Source of the DNA: Petaurus breviceps papuanus
Lineage: Eukaryota > Chordata > Mammalia > Diprotodontia > Petauridae
Length of the DNA: 64,000 bases
NCBI GenBank assembly: GCA_028583685.1
Contig: JAMXIF010000002.1
Coordinates: 61,021,433 to 61,085,432, forward strand
Direction: 5' to 3'
The position numbers were made by a program, and so were the translations under genes. How positions within the stretch are numbered: the stretch's first letter is position 1; the number at the start of each line of letters is the position of its first letter. Below are positions 31,873-42,625 of this stretch, piece by piece. The notes beneath the pieces are model-generated. The model searched no databases and was not told the DNA's origin. It saw nothing but the letters and a program-made list of their open reading frames with translations.

Positions 31873-32452
31873 NNNNNNNNNNNNNNNNNNNNNNNNNNNN
31901 NNNNNNNNNNNNNNNNNNNNNNNNNNNNNNNNNNNNNNNNNNNNNNNNNNNNNNNNNNNNNNNNNNNNNNNNNNNNNNNNNNNNNNNNNNNNNNNNNNNN
32001 NNNNNNNNNNNNNNNNNNNNNNNNNNNNNNNNNNNNNNNNNNNNNNNNNNNNNNNNNNNNNNNNNNNNNNNNNNNNNNNNNNNNNNNNNNNNNNNNNNNN
32101 NNNNNNNNNNNNNNNNNNNNNNNNNNNNNNNNNNNNNNNNNNNNNNNNNNNNNNNNNNNNNNNNNNNNNNNNNNNNNNNNNNNNNNNNNNNNNNNNNNNN
32201 NNNNNNNNNNNNNNNNNNNNNNNNNNNNNNNNNNNNNNNNNNNNNNNNNNNNNNNNNNNNNNNNNNNNNNNNNNNNNNNNNNNNNNNNNNNNNNNNNNNN
32301 NNNNNNNNNNNNNNNNNNNNNNNNNNNNNNNNNNNNNNNNNNNNNNNNNNNNNNNNNNNNNNNNNNNNNNNNNNNNNNNNNNNNNNNNNNNNNNNNNNNN
32401 NNNNNNNNNNNNNNNNNNNNNNNNNNNNNNNNNNNNNNNNNNNNNNNNNNNN
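31873..32452. other. Assembly gap (580 N)
   Basis: Run of N. A long minus-strand frame spans it only because N was translated as X. Confidence 1.

Positions 32453-32499
<47 letters not shown>
32453..32499. repeat. (CT)n microsatellite
   Basis: Uninterrupted CT repeats at the right edge of the gap, a different motif from the left edge, so at least two arrays or a compound array lie in the gap. Confidence 0.95.
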
Positions 32500-32502
<3 letters not shown>

Positions 32503-32559
32503 CCTATGAAAATAATTCTCAGATGCATATATGCTTCAGCCTTTCTCCTTAAGATCTAG

Positions 32560-33400
32560 TCACACTTCACAGCTGCCTATTGGTATTTTGAACTCTATGT
32601 CCCAAAGCATCTCTTCTGAACTTCCCTGTTTATGTTGAAGGTACCACCTTCCTTCCATTCTTCAAGGTTTACAACCTTGACTCCTTATTTTCTTTTGTCC
32701 CACATATCCATTCGTTTACCATTTCTACAATTCTTTCATCTTCACCTGGTCACTATTAATACAGTCACTATCTAAATTAGGACCTCCTTGCCTCTCTCTT
32801 GTACTCTTCCAATAGCCTTTTAAGTCTCTTCCAATCTCTGTTCATTCTCTATTTGAATGCCCAAGTGATCATGTCACTCTCCTACTCAGTAAATTTTATT
32901 GATTCCCTTTGGCGTCTGGGAAAAAAAAAAAAAAACTCTTGTTTAGCTTTTAAGGTTCTTTTACAACATAACCCCAAGTGATCTTTTCAACCTCATCCCA
33001 TTTCCTATACTCTATTGTCTATCCAAACTAGCCTTCTTGACACATACAGAAACTCCATCTCCCATCTCTATTTCTTTGAACTGGCCATACCCCATTACTA
33101 GAAAGCTCTCCTCCCTTATCAGGTCCTACTAATAGAAAACTTCTTTTCCTCCAAGATGAAGCTTAAGGACACCTTCTACATTATACCGGTTTACCAATTT
33201 CTCCAACAGCTAGTCTTTCATCCCAAACTACCTTGTATCTATGCTGTACATATTTAGATATTAAAATGTTATTTCCCATGAAATGATGTAAGCTCCAGGA
33301 TAATATGGATTGTTTCGTTTCTATCTTTGTATTCCCCGCAGTTAATGGAATGCCTGGCACATAACAGGTATTTATAAATGCTTGTTGATTGATTGATTAT
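32560..33400 (+). mobile_element. L2-clade LINE, ORF2 end and 3' sequence
   Basis: Sense order of L2: 'caaggtttacaaccttgact', 'ccaagtgatcatgtcactct', 'cctactcagtaaattttatt', 'gattccctttggcgtctggg', then 'acttcttttcctccaagatg', and the tail 'gtaagctccaggataatatg', 'gaatgcctggcacataacag', 'aaatgcttgttgattgattg'. A run of 14 A interrupts it at 32,920. Decayed. Confidence 0.8.
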
Positions 33401-33871
33401 ATATGTGAATGTATGTATTCATACATACATATATGACACATTACATTGACATTATATATGACCATGCATATATTATATTAAGGACATTATATATGTGAGC
33501 TTATAAACAACAAAATATATGGGACTATTTCTAGGCCTATTTTTTAAAAAACTTATTTAAAATACTTAACATGGTTAAAAAGTTCATCAGTGTTCTAGTC
33601 CTTTTATGTCTTTCAACAGCTCAGTCAAAGAGCACTCACTAAGACCAAAGAACTTTGAAGGCAGACAATTCTACATACCAATGTGTTAGTGTCAATACAG
33701 GATTTCATCAGAGGCTAGGCAAATCAATCACATGCAAGATAAAAGCAGACAATCAATTTAAGGGCATAGAGGTGTGTCAATGGAGAAAGATCTTATCAGA
33801 AATTTCTGCAGAATAAAGTTTAGAATGGTACACAAGCAACAATGTAATTATAAAGGGTATAAATTAAGAAT
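33401..33871. other. AT-rich tract and unassigned sequence
   Basis: Starts with TATG/CATA repeats (33,400-33,490); the rest is unassigned. Confidence 0.4.
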
Positions 33872-34073
33872 AGGATCATAGATTTGGAACTAAATGGTAC
33901 CCCAGAGGGCATACAATCAACCCCCTCATTTTACAGATGAGGGAACTGAGTCATAGAGAAGTTAAGTGACTGTCCAAGATTCATGCAGCTAGTAAGTATC
34001 TGTGGCAGGCTTTGAACCCAAGACTTCTTGGGCTTAAGTCCGCTGCTTTATTCATCATTTCATGGTGCCTTAG
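33872..34073 (-). mobile_element. MIR-type CORE-SINE, near full length
   Basis: Antisense: 'aggatcatagatttggaact', 'ccctcattttacagatgagg', 'gaactgagtcatagagaagt', 'gcagctagtaagtatctgtg', 'ctttgaacccaagacttctt'. Confidence 0.9.
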
Positions 34074-34667
34074 GCAATACAAGGTGATCAAGTCAAGAAA
34101 CTGAACTCCAAGACACAATGATAATATTTTTGCCCTTAGATGATCTTTTCAAGCAGATGCTAAGGTCAGAACTGATGAAAGAACTGGTCATATCAATTCT
34201 AATTTTCATACAGAAGGAAGTAGCTTTGAAAAAGGCTGAAGTAAAACACATAATGGGAAACTGGGATAATCTAACTCCCTTATTTTTTCTAAAGGCTTCA
34301 ACCTCTCTTCCATCTAGCCAGTCACCAGAGCCAAAATGAAGCAGTGATTCTGACTGAGATAGTTTCACTTGCTTTACTTCCCAGCAATCTTTCTGACTTC
34401 ATGTCCAATTACTTCCAACTTAATAAACACTTAACTCTACAAACTGAACCATTCTACCAACCACCCTACATAAGGTTCTAATTCCTATTTCCATGCCTTC
34501 ACACATTTCTACTTCCTCTCTTTCCCTTCAAAATCTGGCTAAAAACACAGGGAATTGTTCTAATTAGTCCTAATTTAACAATCACATTTTTACTTTGTAT
34601 CTTAGAGCTCTTATACAAAATGATACAATTGTGTATACAAGGGTATTGATAAATTTTTTTTAATTAG
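34074..34667. other. Unassigned stretch, possibly part L2
   Basis: Opposed 91- and 73-codon frames at 34,093-34,368 overlap almost fully and show no domain. From about 34,380 to 34,560 a weak sense-L2 texture ('ctctttcccttcaaaatctg') is visible. Confidence 0.35.
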
Positions 34668-35015
34668 GTGAGGCAGCTTGGAACATTGGGTAAAGAGCTA
34701 AACTTCAACAAATAACAAATATTGGACAAAAGAAAATCAAAACAATCCAAAACCCTTAAAATTGCACCTCACATCCAAAACAAAAATATTCCTTCCCCCT
34801 TGCCAAGTGGCTTATTTCCCACTTGGAGGAATTAGGAAGACCTGTGCTCAAAATCTTGGCTCTGATCATTACAAACTAGGTGGCCATTGGAGAGTCATGG
34901 ATTCTCTGGGCCAAATAATAATATCTACCTCACCAGTCTGTGGAGTACAAATGAAATAACATATATAAAATGTTTTATGGTACTTAAAAATACTATTAAA
35001 TGCTTATTGTCAATA
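34668..35015 (+). mobile_element. MIR-type SINE with an L1 fragment inside
   Basis: The head 'gaggcagcttggaacattgg' is followed by an intruding piece at about 34,695-34,790 that matches L1 ORF2 ('attggacaaaagaaaatcaa', compare 28,428). After this the SINE resumes with 'aggaattaggaagacctgtg', 'gtggccattggagagtcatg' and a 3' part 'ttaaatgcttattgtcaata'. Confidence 0.6.
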
Positions 35016-35224
35016 TTATTATCATCTAATTTTTATGTCTTTCAACTGGGTGTATATAGATATGGTCCTAGAACAAGTTATATCCTCTGTTTAAAAGACT
35101 ATGTCACAGGTGAACAAAATAATTGTTTTTTGTAGTTAAATGAAAGCATTAGTATATAAACTCATTCTCTTTAGGATCAACAGAAGCATTGTTGTTATAT
35201 TTTACTAAGCTGTTTTGTTTCTCT

Positions 35225-35310
35225 GACTAGATTATAAATCCCTAAAGGATAAGATCCATGTGTTTTATTTCTTTGTTTCGGACCCATAGTACTTATGAAA
35301 ATTTCTTATG
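35225..35310 (+). mobile_element. L2 3'-end fragment
   Basis: 'gactagattataaatcccta', 'aaggataagatccatgtgtt', 'cccatagtacttatgaaaat'. Confidence 0.55.
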
Positions 35311-36175
35311 GAAAGATATGAATAGAAATCCTGTAGGAGGAGAAGACACGGAAAAATTGGCAACTGTATCAATGAAAGAAGTAGTTATGGTGCTGAGTTG
35401 GTTTGTGTTATATACACAAGTGTCCAATATTTGCTTGTTGCCTTATTTTTTCCCTCTGATCAACCTCTAGCATAATGAATAGTAAAACTGCCAAAAAGCA
35501 AGAAGCAAAAGAGAAAAATAAAGCCCTCAATATCCTAAATCTGGTATTCAGCCCCTGAATAATTGCACATTTTTACTATAAATGTATGTGCTAATAACTT
35601 AATTGTGCACCAGACTCGAGGCCCAGAAACTAACAATATAAAGGAATTGCTTTACAATTGTGCTTCAGTTCTGGCTTTCCCTGGTCACTATAACAACGCT
35701 TTTTGTTCTCCTTTTCCTAATGTTTAGAAGGCCTCAATGAAAAGCTGCTTACCAAGAACACCACAGGAGCCTGACAGGGTGGCATTCTGGGAAACAAGTG
35801 AGGTTCTGCATCATTTCATTTTCAGAATTAAGCACTATGTGCCTGGGGTGTTAGCAGGTCTTCTGGGCAATTAGCCAGGTAGAAAGGGAAAGGGAAGAGA
35901 TTGGTTGAGGAGCCAGCCTCCTAAAAGAGGTAACAATCCTCTTGTTATAGCCCTATTATGGTTATCATGTGGTTGATGAGCATGATGACACCCTACAGAG
36001 AAAGTGCAAGAGGCCACAGAAGTAGTAGTGATAATAATAATAATCTTCAATCGATCTTAGAGGATGATCACTTGTGGGAATTGGAATTAAGAGGAAGGGA
36101 CAATGAGAGAAATATTTTGAAGCATTGCCATGAATATCTTCAAAATTCAGAAATATAGGGCCATATGATCACACA
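35311..36175. other. No recognisable repeat or gene
   Basis: About 0.85 kb. Frames of 66-70 codons show no domain. Short (AAT)n near 36,030. Confidence 0.4.
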
Positions 36176-36336
36176 TTTAGAATTATAAGGAATTTTCAAG
36201 GTTATCAAGTCTAACTCTTTCATTTTAAATAGAAGGAAACTGAGACACAGTAAGGTTAAATGACTTGCCCAAGGTCACACAGCTAGTAGGATTTGAAACC
36301 AAGCCTGCCTGATTTAACCCCCTATACTACCTAGTG
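36176..36336 (-). mobile_element. MIR-type CORE-SINE
   Basis: Antisense: 'tcaaggttatcaagtctaac', 'aaggaaactgagacacagta', 'gacttgcccaaggtcacaca', 'gctagtaggatttgaaacca'. Confidence 0.85.
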
Positions 36337-36381
36337 CATTTAAAGTGTCTTTTCATTATAAGATAATAAAATTTATGACCA

Positions 36382-36524
36382 AAAAAGGATGTGGTTTGAT
36401 CATGTATCAGAAGCAAGGGATAACAGATAGACAACCTACATGTCCCACTAGAACACATACAACACCCAGAAACCTGGAAAAAAGCCCTCATAAGCATTTA
36501 TGGAAGAACGTGGGCAAAGGTTAA
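36382..36524 (+). mobile_element. RTE-type (BovB-like) LINE ORF2 C-terminal fragment
   Basis: One plus-strand frame begins RMWFDHVSEARDNR, matching the RTE C-terminal pattern W-x-GHVARxxDNRW, then decays with stops. About 140 bp remain. MAR1-type SINEs are known to share 3' ends with RTE elements, so a partner of this kind is expected in the genome. Confidence 0.6.
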
Positions 36525-36722
36525 GAAGCATTGTAAGGTAGTAGAGAGAAAGCTGGCCACAAAGTCAGGAAGTCCTGAGTTCAATGGCTAACTCTGACTC
36601 AAACTTTGAGAAAGTCTTTCTTCCTCTTTGTCTTGGGAAATAAATGTGGATTAGTTGCTGAACTGCTTTGATAGAGGGAGTTTCCTCACAGGAAGTTCCC
36701 TCATTGATGAGATCACCGATTT
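36525..36722 (+). mobile_element. MIR-like SINE with marsupial-type 3' body
   Basis: Sense: 'cacaaagtcaggaagtcctg', 'tttgatagagggagtttcct', 'cacaggaagttccctcattg', 'atgagatcaccgatttattg'. Same body as the copies at 8,371 and 56,345. Confidence 0.8.
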
Positions 36723-37073
36723 ATTGTATCTTAGATTTTCTCTGCTTTGGGTATTACTTCCTGTGGCATATTTGAATATTCTCAATGTTGGCAAATCTTT
36801 GCTTTTTAAGAGTGGATATTTCAATTCAATTCCATTCAAAAAGCATTTATTGATTTTGGGAAACAACCAAAAGTCATTAAGAGGCCATTTTGGCAAATAA
36901 GGTGGGCGATTTAAGTTGACTCAAAACCAAAATATGATTAGAGAGCATTAACATTAATTTTATTGTAGGATTCTCAAAGAAATTCCAAAAAGTATTTTGA
37001 GCAATGGCAACATTGTTAGGAGTTAGTATACAGCTTCCCAAAGAAAATACTTTAAAGCTATTCCCATATAGGT
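36723..37073. other. No recognisable feature
   Basis: Two 81-codon frames overlap on opposite strands at 36,651-36,900 and cover each other; neither has a domain. Confidence 0.4.
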
Positions 37074-37086
37074 TATCATAGCTTTT

Positions 37087-37258
37087 TTTTTTTTTTGCCT
37101 TTTTGGAGGGCAATTGGGGTTAAATAAATTGCCTAGGGTTACACAACTAGTTTTGTGTGTGTGTGTGTGTGGGTGTTAAGTGTCTGAGGCCTGAACCTAA
37201 CTCCGGTTCTCCTGATTCCGGGCCCAGTGCTTTACTCACTGCACCACCTAGCCACCCC
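37087..37258 (-). mobile_element. tRNA-head SINE (type B, CTCCAAAAAG end, TG insert)
   Basis: Antisense: 'tttttggagggcaattgggg', 'ctaactccggttctcctgat', 'cactgcaccacctagccacc', with an internal (TG)n tract. The target duplication tatcatagcttt stands at 37,074-37,085 and 37,259-37,270. Confidence 0.9.
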
Positions 37259-37270
37259 TATCATAGCTTT

Positions 37271-37580
37271 TTAAAACCTGACAGTTACACTTTATAAAAT
37301 GCCCTAAGAATTTAACAAAATGCCTTTGAATTATGTTTGTGGTCATGACAATATTAATAACAAATTATCTTCAAACAAGGCCCACCACATTTTTGTTATG
37401 ATGACACAGAAGCAAACAATTCAATGAACAATTAAGCAGAAAATTCTATTTTATTCATAGAGAAGCCATACCATGAGAAAAGGATAACCATAGGAAGCTC
37501 CTGCTTCCATTATACTCTTAAACCATTCCCTCAAGCCAGAAAGTAATGAATTTATTATCATGGGTTATAAGGAATACCGT
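37271..37580. other. No recognisable feature
   Basis: Unassigned AT-rich stretch preceding the integrase fragment. Confidence 0.35.
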
Positions 37581-37582
37581 TG

Positions 37583-37800
37583 TGTGACTGAATATTATTC
37601 TGGTTCCTGAGACCTAGATCCATTACACACAACAACAGCTGCTATCACTAAATGTTGGAAAACGAAGTCTGACTTGCATGGAATTCTGGAGACTGTAATT
37701 ACAGATAATGAACCTCAATTTGCCCGTCAGGAATTTTCACAGTTGGCTCTATTACTGGAATTTGAACATCTCACAGCCATGGAGCACAAGAGGTAGTCTA
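37583..37800 (+). pseudogene. Fossil Ty3/gypsy-like integrase core fragment
   Basis: The plus-strand translation over about 37,633-37,797 contains HGILETVITDNEPQF and then FEHLTA. This matches the integrase core pattern HGIPETVxTDNGPQF...FEHxTSSP of Ty3/gypsy-type LTR retrotransposons, including the second catalytic Asp within TDN. Family knowledge: mammalian genomes hold few such elements, mostly very old fragments or domesticated genes. No gag, protease, reverse transcriptase or LTR is recognised nearby. It is a broken fossil fragment, probably ancient. A GINGER/GIN1-type integrase is an alternative. Confidence 0.6.
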
Positions 37801-37974
37801 CCCTTTGCTAAGTTAAGTTGATCTTAGAAAGGACTATGTATCCTCCCAAAGCAGGTGGGTAAAGGGGTGGGTGGGGTGCCTTCAGCAAATAGCCCTGTCT
37901 TGATGAAAGAAATTAGGACTGCAATTTTCAGAAATAAAAGCTACAAAGCTATATGGCATTGTATCAGCCATATA
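37801..37974. other. Unassigned, possible extension of the integrase fossil
   Basis: No clear homology. A G-rich patch 'aaaggggtgggtggggtgcc' lies at about 37,861. Confidence 0.3.
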
Positions 37975-38117
37975 GTATCATGGATTTAGAACTGTAAGTT
38001 AAATTAAGAGGTCATTGAATTCATTACTCACATTTTACATTGAGTGTCAGAGAAGTGGTGACTAAATCACACATTCAGTGAGATGACAGAACCAGGATTC
38101 AAATCTTGGTCCTCTTT
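37975..38117 (-). mobile_element. MIR-type CORE-SINE
   Basis: Antisense: 'tatcatggatttagaactgt', 'taagaggtcattgaattcat', 'gaaccaggattcaaatcttg'. Confidence 0.75.
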
Positions 38118-38202
38118 TTCCAAATATAAAACTTTTCCCACCATTCCCCTACCATTCTGCCCCTAAAGAGCTTCCTGATCTTTCCTAAGAAATTACAGCA
38201 GC

Positions 38203-38362
38203 GGGGTGGCCAGGTAGCACAGCGAGTAAGAGCACCGGCTCCAGTGTTGAGAAGACGTGGAGATCGAATCCCGGGCTCAGACACTTGGCACCCACTTGGA
38301 AACACCTGGCCGTGTAACCTTGAGTAAGTTACTTAACCCCAATTGCTTTAAAAAAAAAAAAA
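38203..38362 (+). mobile_element. tRNA-head SINE, single copy (type A)
   Basis: Sense: 'ggggtggccaggtagcacag', 'cgagtaagagcaccggctcc', 'aaacacctggccgtgtaacc', A-tail of about 15. A perfect 16-bp target duplication aagaaattacagcagc (38,187-38,202 and 38,363-38,378) indicates a recent insertion. Confidence 0.95.
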
Positions 38363-38378
38363 AAAGAAATTACAGCAG

Positions 38379-39267
38379 CTCTGAAAACTTACCATGTCCC
38401 CACCATTTCTTCACCTTCAGAAAACTACAAATTGAAGCGCTAAATTTCCTTATGATGGTGGGATCTTTTATATCAGGAATTATGCAAGATTAGAGGAAAA
38501 TGAATTGTAAAAAGGGAAAAGCAGATTTTAGGTTGAAAAACTACAATTTTGTGGTGTGGTGTTGTTTTTTTTTAATCATACTGAAATAGATAATGAATTA
38601 GAGAACAAAGCCCTAGACTTTGGCCTCCTGTCATCGTTGAAGTCTCAAGTCCCACTCACCCAAGAATATCACAATAAAAACCCGAACCAAACATGAATCA
38701 GCACCAAGAAAAAACAAAAGAGGGTAGGGCAAGGACTTGGGTGCTCATGCTTAGCGCTCAGGTTATGAGTCAGAGAATTACAGGGACAACTTTCCTGCCA
38801 AGACAATCATTTGCTAAAGCCTGCCAAAGTACAGCTGTCCTCTATTGCAGGGACAAATTAATCAAATGTTCTAATGAAGTGTGCTGGAAAGAAATGAGAG
38901 CTCTGTGCTAGCTAAGTTCTTAGTGATACAAAGAAGGAAGGTCCATGCCAATGAAAGACATCCAAATATCATTAACTAATATCAGTGGATTCTAACACAC
39001 AACAAGGCAAAGTTGTTTGTAAGGGAATTGTCCATGTGAAACATTTTGTTCTTTGGTGTTTCTGGTAACTAAAAAAGGGTGTAAAGAAACAAAGTTAGCT
39101 TGCAGTGTCAATTATTATATCCTTATATTATTGCAATATATGTTTAAAAAATCTTTCTGGAATCAATGAACAAAATTTTCATAGCAAGAAAATTTATAAA
39201 CAATGCCCTAAAAATAGTGAAATATATTTTTAAATACTCAGCAAAAGTAAGGGTACAGAGAAACATC
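38379..39267. other. No recognisable repeat or gene
   Basis: About 0.9 kb. A 72-codon frame at 38,693-38,911 shows no domain. 'aataaaaacccgaaccaaac' near 38,672 resembles an LTR-type polyadenylation region, but nothing else supports an element. Confidence 0.35.
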
Positions 39268-39410
39268 CCATAGACTATTACAACTGAAAGTCACCTTATA
39301 AGAGACCATTTAATAAAATGCAACTCCTTTATTTTATACATGATGAAATAGAAGTCCAGAAAAGTTGAATGACTTTACTTGAGATTCCACAACTAAGCAA
39401 GGCACATGAC
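39268..39410 (-). mobile_element. MIR-type CORE-SINE
   Basis: Antisense: 'gactattacaactgaaagtc', 'accttataagagaccattta', 'gacatttt'-type centre eroded, 'aaaagttgaatgactttact'. Confidence 0.65.
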
Positions 39411-39683
39411 ATCTTTGGGCCTCAGTTTCTTAATCCGTACCCCTCAGTCCTTGTGAGCAACTCCGTAACTTCCCGCTTAACTAAAAAATTATCCATAAAT
39501 AAAAAGTCTCCGATTGGAAGTACGAGTTTTCCTTCAGGAAATAATCCTGCACTCAGTGTTCATCAGCTATACTGATCTATGACTTCTTATTCCAAATGAC
39601 AAGAATCAGAAAGGTTACTTTTATTTGGTGCTAGATTGAAACAGACCCTCAAAGACAGTATTTTGGAGATGAACTGTACATTT
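39411..39683. other. No recognisable feature
   Basis: Unassigned; a 68-codon frame ends here without a domain. Confidence 0.35.
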
Positions 39684-39902
39684 AGAAGAGTGCTGTATCA
39701 GAGTCAGAGGACTTGACTTTGAGTCTTGTATCTGTCCTCCAAGATTTTGGAAAGTCAATTAATTTCTCTAAGTCTCAGTTTCATCATCTATAAAATGGAG
39801 ATAATACTTATATCCATGTAGTTCAAGAGCATGAGGGTTTATTGTTAAGAAAGTGTTCTGTAAGCTATGAATCACAATATAAATACTAATTGTTATCCTT
39901 AG
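39684..39902 (+). mobile_element. MIR-type CORE-SINE
   Basis: Sense: 'gaagagtgctgtatcagagt', 'ctaagtctcagtttcatcat', 'ctataaaatggagataatac'. Confidence 0.8.
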
Positions 39903-40654
39903 TGTTACTTAATTAGAAAACTTCAGGTTGATCCATCACTGATTTTCATTAGAACCTCTGGCAAGAACCAAATAATATATCCTAGGCAGGGCTGTGCAGC
40001 ACATTAGAAGAGATGGATTTCCCCAAAGACCAGGTACCATGGTGTGTTGAAAGTTAGGAAAGAAAAGAAGAAACTAGATTTTATGTTGTGTTGGTGGTAT
40101 GTGTGTAAAGTTGCCAGTCCTTAGGTTTAAGAACACCTAACAACAATTGACTCCCTAAGAGAATGTTAATTTTAAATACTTAACAATTTGTTTTTATACA
40201 GAATGAAAATGAATTCATGTATAGATGGTTTTATCATTATGCATTTTAGCCTGCTTTGGGCATAAAGGATGTTCAGACGCTGCACTTTTGGATAATTTCT
40301 GCAGTTACCAAGCAAGGGTAGAAAAAAACATTGAATGTCATTGAGAGATTGCACAGGGCTCTAGACCTATGAATCTGTCACCAGCTTGTATATCAATGCA
40401 TATTGACTTGTTTACGAAACTAGTTTACGTTTATGTTTATGATGCTAGGTAATCCTGGGAATCCCAGGTAAAAGCAATTTTAACCTTAAAACTGCATCAA
40501 ATTCTCAAGGAAGCTAGTTTTAAGGTAAATAGGAATATTAGAAATGTGACTTACTATCAGATCCACTTCCTTTTTAATTCTAGATTCAGATAATTTCTCC
40601 TCAAAACAAATCAGAATAAGTTTGGGAGTTCAATAATATCAAATGAATATTAAT
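39903..40654. other. No recognisable repeat or gene
   Basis: About 0.75 kb AT-rich sequence without a recognised family. Confidence 0.45.
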
Positions 40655-40880
40655 GATAACTAACATCAATACAATGCAATGTTTGTAAAGAGCTTAGTGT
40701 GAATAATCTCATTTGATCCTCACAACAACCTTGTGAAGTAGGTGTCATAGATATTATCATCTTCATTTTACAGATGAAGAAACTGAGGCGAGTTGTAGCT
40801 TGCCTAGAATCATAAAGCTAACATGTATCTGAAGCAGAATTTCAACCCCGGCCTCTCTGATTCCAATGCTCTCTATTCAG
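40655..40880 (-). mobile_element. MIR/Ther-type CORE-SINE
   Basis: Antisense: 'gatcctcacaacaaccttgt', 'cttcattttacagatgaaga', 'gcagaatttcaaccccggcc'. Its neighbour at 40,884 lies head to head on the other strand. Confidence 0.85.
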
Positions 40881-40883
40881 TAA

Positions 40884-41192
40884 CAGCTAGGTAGCACAGT
40901 AGATAGAGCACAGGGTCTGGAGTCAGAAAGACTTGAGTTCAGATCCAGCCTTAGACTAGCAAAGTGACCCTAGACAAGTCATTTAACTTCTTTTTGCCTA
41001 ATTTTTCTCAATTGTGAAATAGGGATTATATAATAATATATAATAATAATAAAGTGGGATAATATAACAAAATAGGGATAATAACAGCACTCACCCCGCA
41101 GGATTGTTTTGAAGAGCAAATGAAACAATGTTTATAAAGCATTAGCACAATACCTAGCACACAATAGGCTCTATATAAATGCTTATTCTTCC
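40884..41192 (+). mobile_element. MIR-type CORE-SINE, long copy
   Basis: Sense: 'agctaggtagcacagtagat', 'gtctggagtcagaaagactt', 'aagtgaccctagacaagtca', an inserted AATA-rich tract near 41,030-41,075, then 'tcaccccgcaggattgtttt', 'acacaataggctctatataa'. Confidence 0.85.
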
Positions 41193-41247
41193 CTTCCTCC
41201 TTCAATGACCCTCCAGACTAGCTAACAATAATTATCGAGCCCATAAT

Positions 41248-42287
41248 AATTTTTTTTTCCATTTTTCCAATTATACATAAAACAATTTTGACATATGCTT
41301 TTTTATTTTGAGTTCCAAATTCTCTTCCTTCCTGCAGTCCCCCTCCTTGAGAAAGCAAGCAATTTGATATAGATTATACATGTGCAGTCACACAAAACAT
41401 ATTTCCGTATTAGCCATGTTGCAAAAGAAAATGCAGACCGAAAAAAGGAAAAAGAAAGTTTTTTTTAAGAAGTATGCTTCCATCTGCATTCAGACCCCAT
41501 CAGTTCTTTCTCTGGAGGTGGATAGCATTTTTCATTATAAGTCCTTTGGAACTATTTTGGATCATTGTATTTCTGAGAATAATTAAGTCATTCACAGTAT
41601 ACAACATTGCTGTTACTGTGTAGACTACTCACCTGTTTTTTTTCATTTTGCTTTCCATCAGTTCATGTAAGTTTTTCCAGGTTTTTCTGAAACCATCCTG
41701 CCCATCATTTCTTACAGTACAATAATATTCCCTTGTAATCATACACTAAAACTTGTTCAGCCATTTGCCAATTGATGGGTATCCTCTCAATTTCCAATTC
41801 TTTGCCACCACAAAAAGAGCTGCTCTAAATATTTTTGTACATAAAAGTCTCCTTTTTTTTTTTAAATCTCTTTGGGATACAGACTTAGTAGTGATATTGC
41901 TAGGTCAAAGGCTATGCACAGTTTTATAGCCCTTTGGGTATAGTTCCAAATTGCTCTCCAGAATGGTTGAATCAGTTCACAATTCTACCAACAGTGCATT
42001 AATTAGTGTCTCAGTTTTCCTACATCTCCTCCTACACTTGTCATTTTCCTTTTCTAACATATTATCCAATCTGGTAAATGAGGGGTGGTATTTCAAAGCT
42101 GTTTTAATTTGCATTTCTATAATCAATAGTGATTTACAGCATTTTTTCATATGACTATAGGTAGCTTTCACTTCTGAAAATTGCATATTCATATCCTTTT
42201 ACCTTTTATCAGTTGGGGAATGACTTATATTCTTAAAAATTTGACTCAGTTCTTTATATATTTAAGAAATGAAGCCTTTATCAGAGA
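41248..42287 (-). mobile_element. L1 LINE, 3' end
   Basis: Minus-strand L1, about 1.0 kb: 'gagttccaaattctcttcct' at its 3' side, 'gcattcagaccccatcagtt', 'ccaattctttgccaccacaa', 'tgatattgctaggtcaaagg', 'ccaaattgctctccagaatg'. It ends near 'agaaatgaagcctttatcag'. Breaks at about the same ORF2 C-terminal region as the other L1 pieces. Confidence 0.85.
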
Positions 42288-42312
42288 TAACCCACAATAA
42301 ATAAAAACTGTA

Positions 42313-42490
42313 AATAAAAAATAGCTCTGTAGGGTTTACAAAGTCCTTTGCAGTTATTATATCATGAAATCCTAAAAAAAAAAAAGCTCCTATTTTATAG
42401 ATGAGGAAATTGAGGCTTAGAGAGGTTAAGAGACTTGCCTCTGGTCCCACAGCTGATTCTGAGGACCTTTCTAATTCCAAAATTTTATCC
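42313..42490 (-). mobile_element. MIR-type CORE-SINE
   Basis: Antisense: 'ttacaaagtcctttgcagtt', 'atagatgaggaaattgaggc', 'ttagagaggttaagagactt'. Confidence 0.8.
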
Positions 42491-42492
42491 AC

Positions 42493-42625
42493 AAGGGTGG
42501 GGAACCTAACACCTCAAGGCCACATGTGACCCTCTAGTTCAAGTGCAACCCCTTGACTAATTCAGTTGTACTTGAGGACCTAGAGGGTTACATGTGGCCT
42601 CAAGACCACAGGTTGCCCACCCCTG
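42493..42625. mobile_element. Small hAT-like DNA transposon, copy 4
   Basis: Ends 'aagggtggggaaccta' and 'caggttgcccacccctg'. Long inverted arms: 'ctcaaggccacatgtgaccc' against 'gggttacatgtggcctcaag'. It lies directly after a MIR. No clear 8-bp duplication remains. Confidence 0.75.

Noticed and set aside
31704-32528. 274-codon minus-strand reading frame
   Set aside because: It is a translation of microsatellites and of the N gap; no real sequence supports it.
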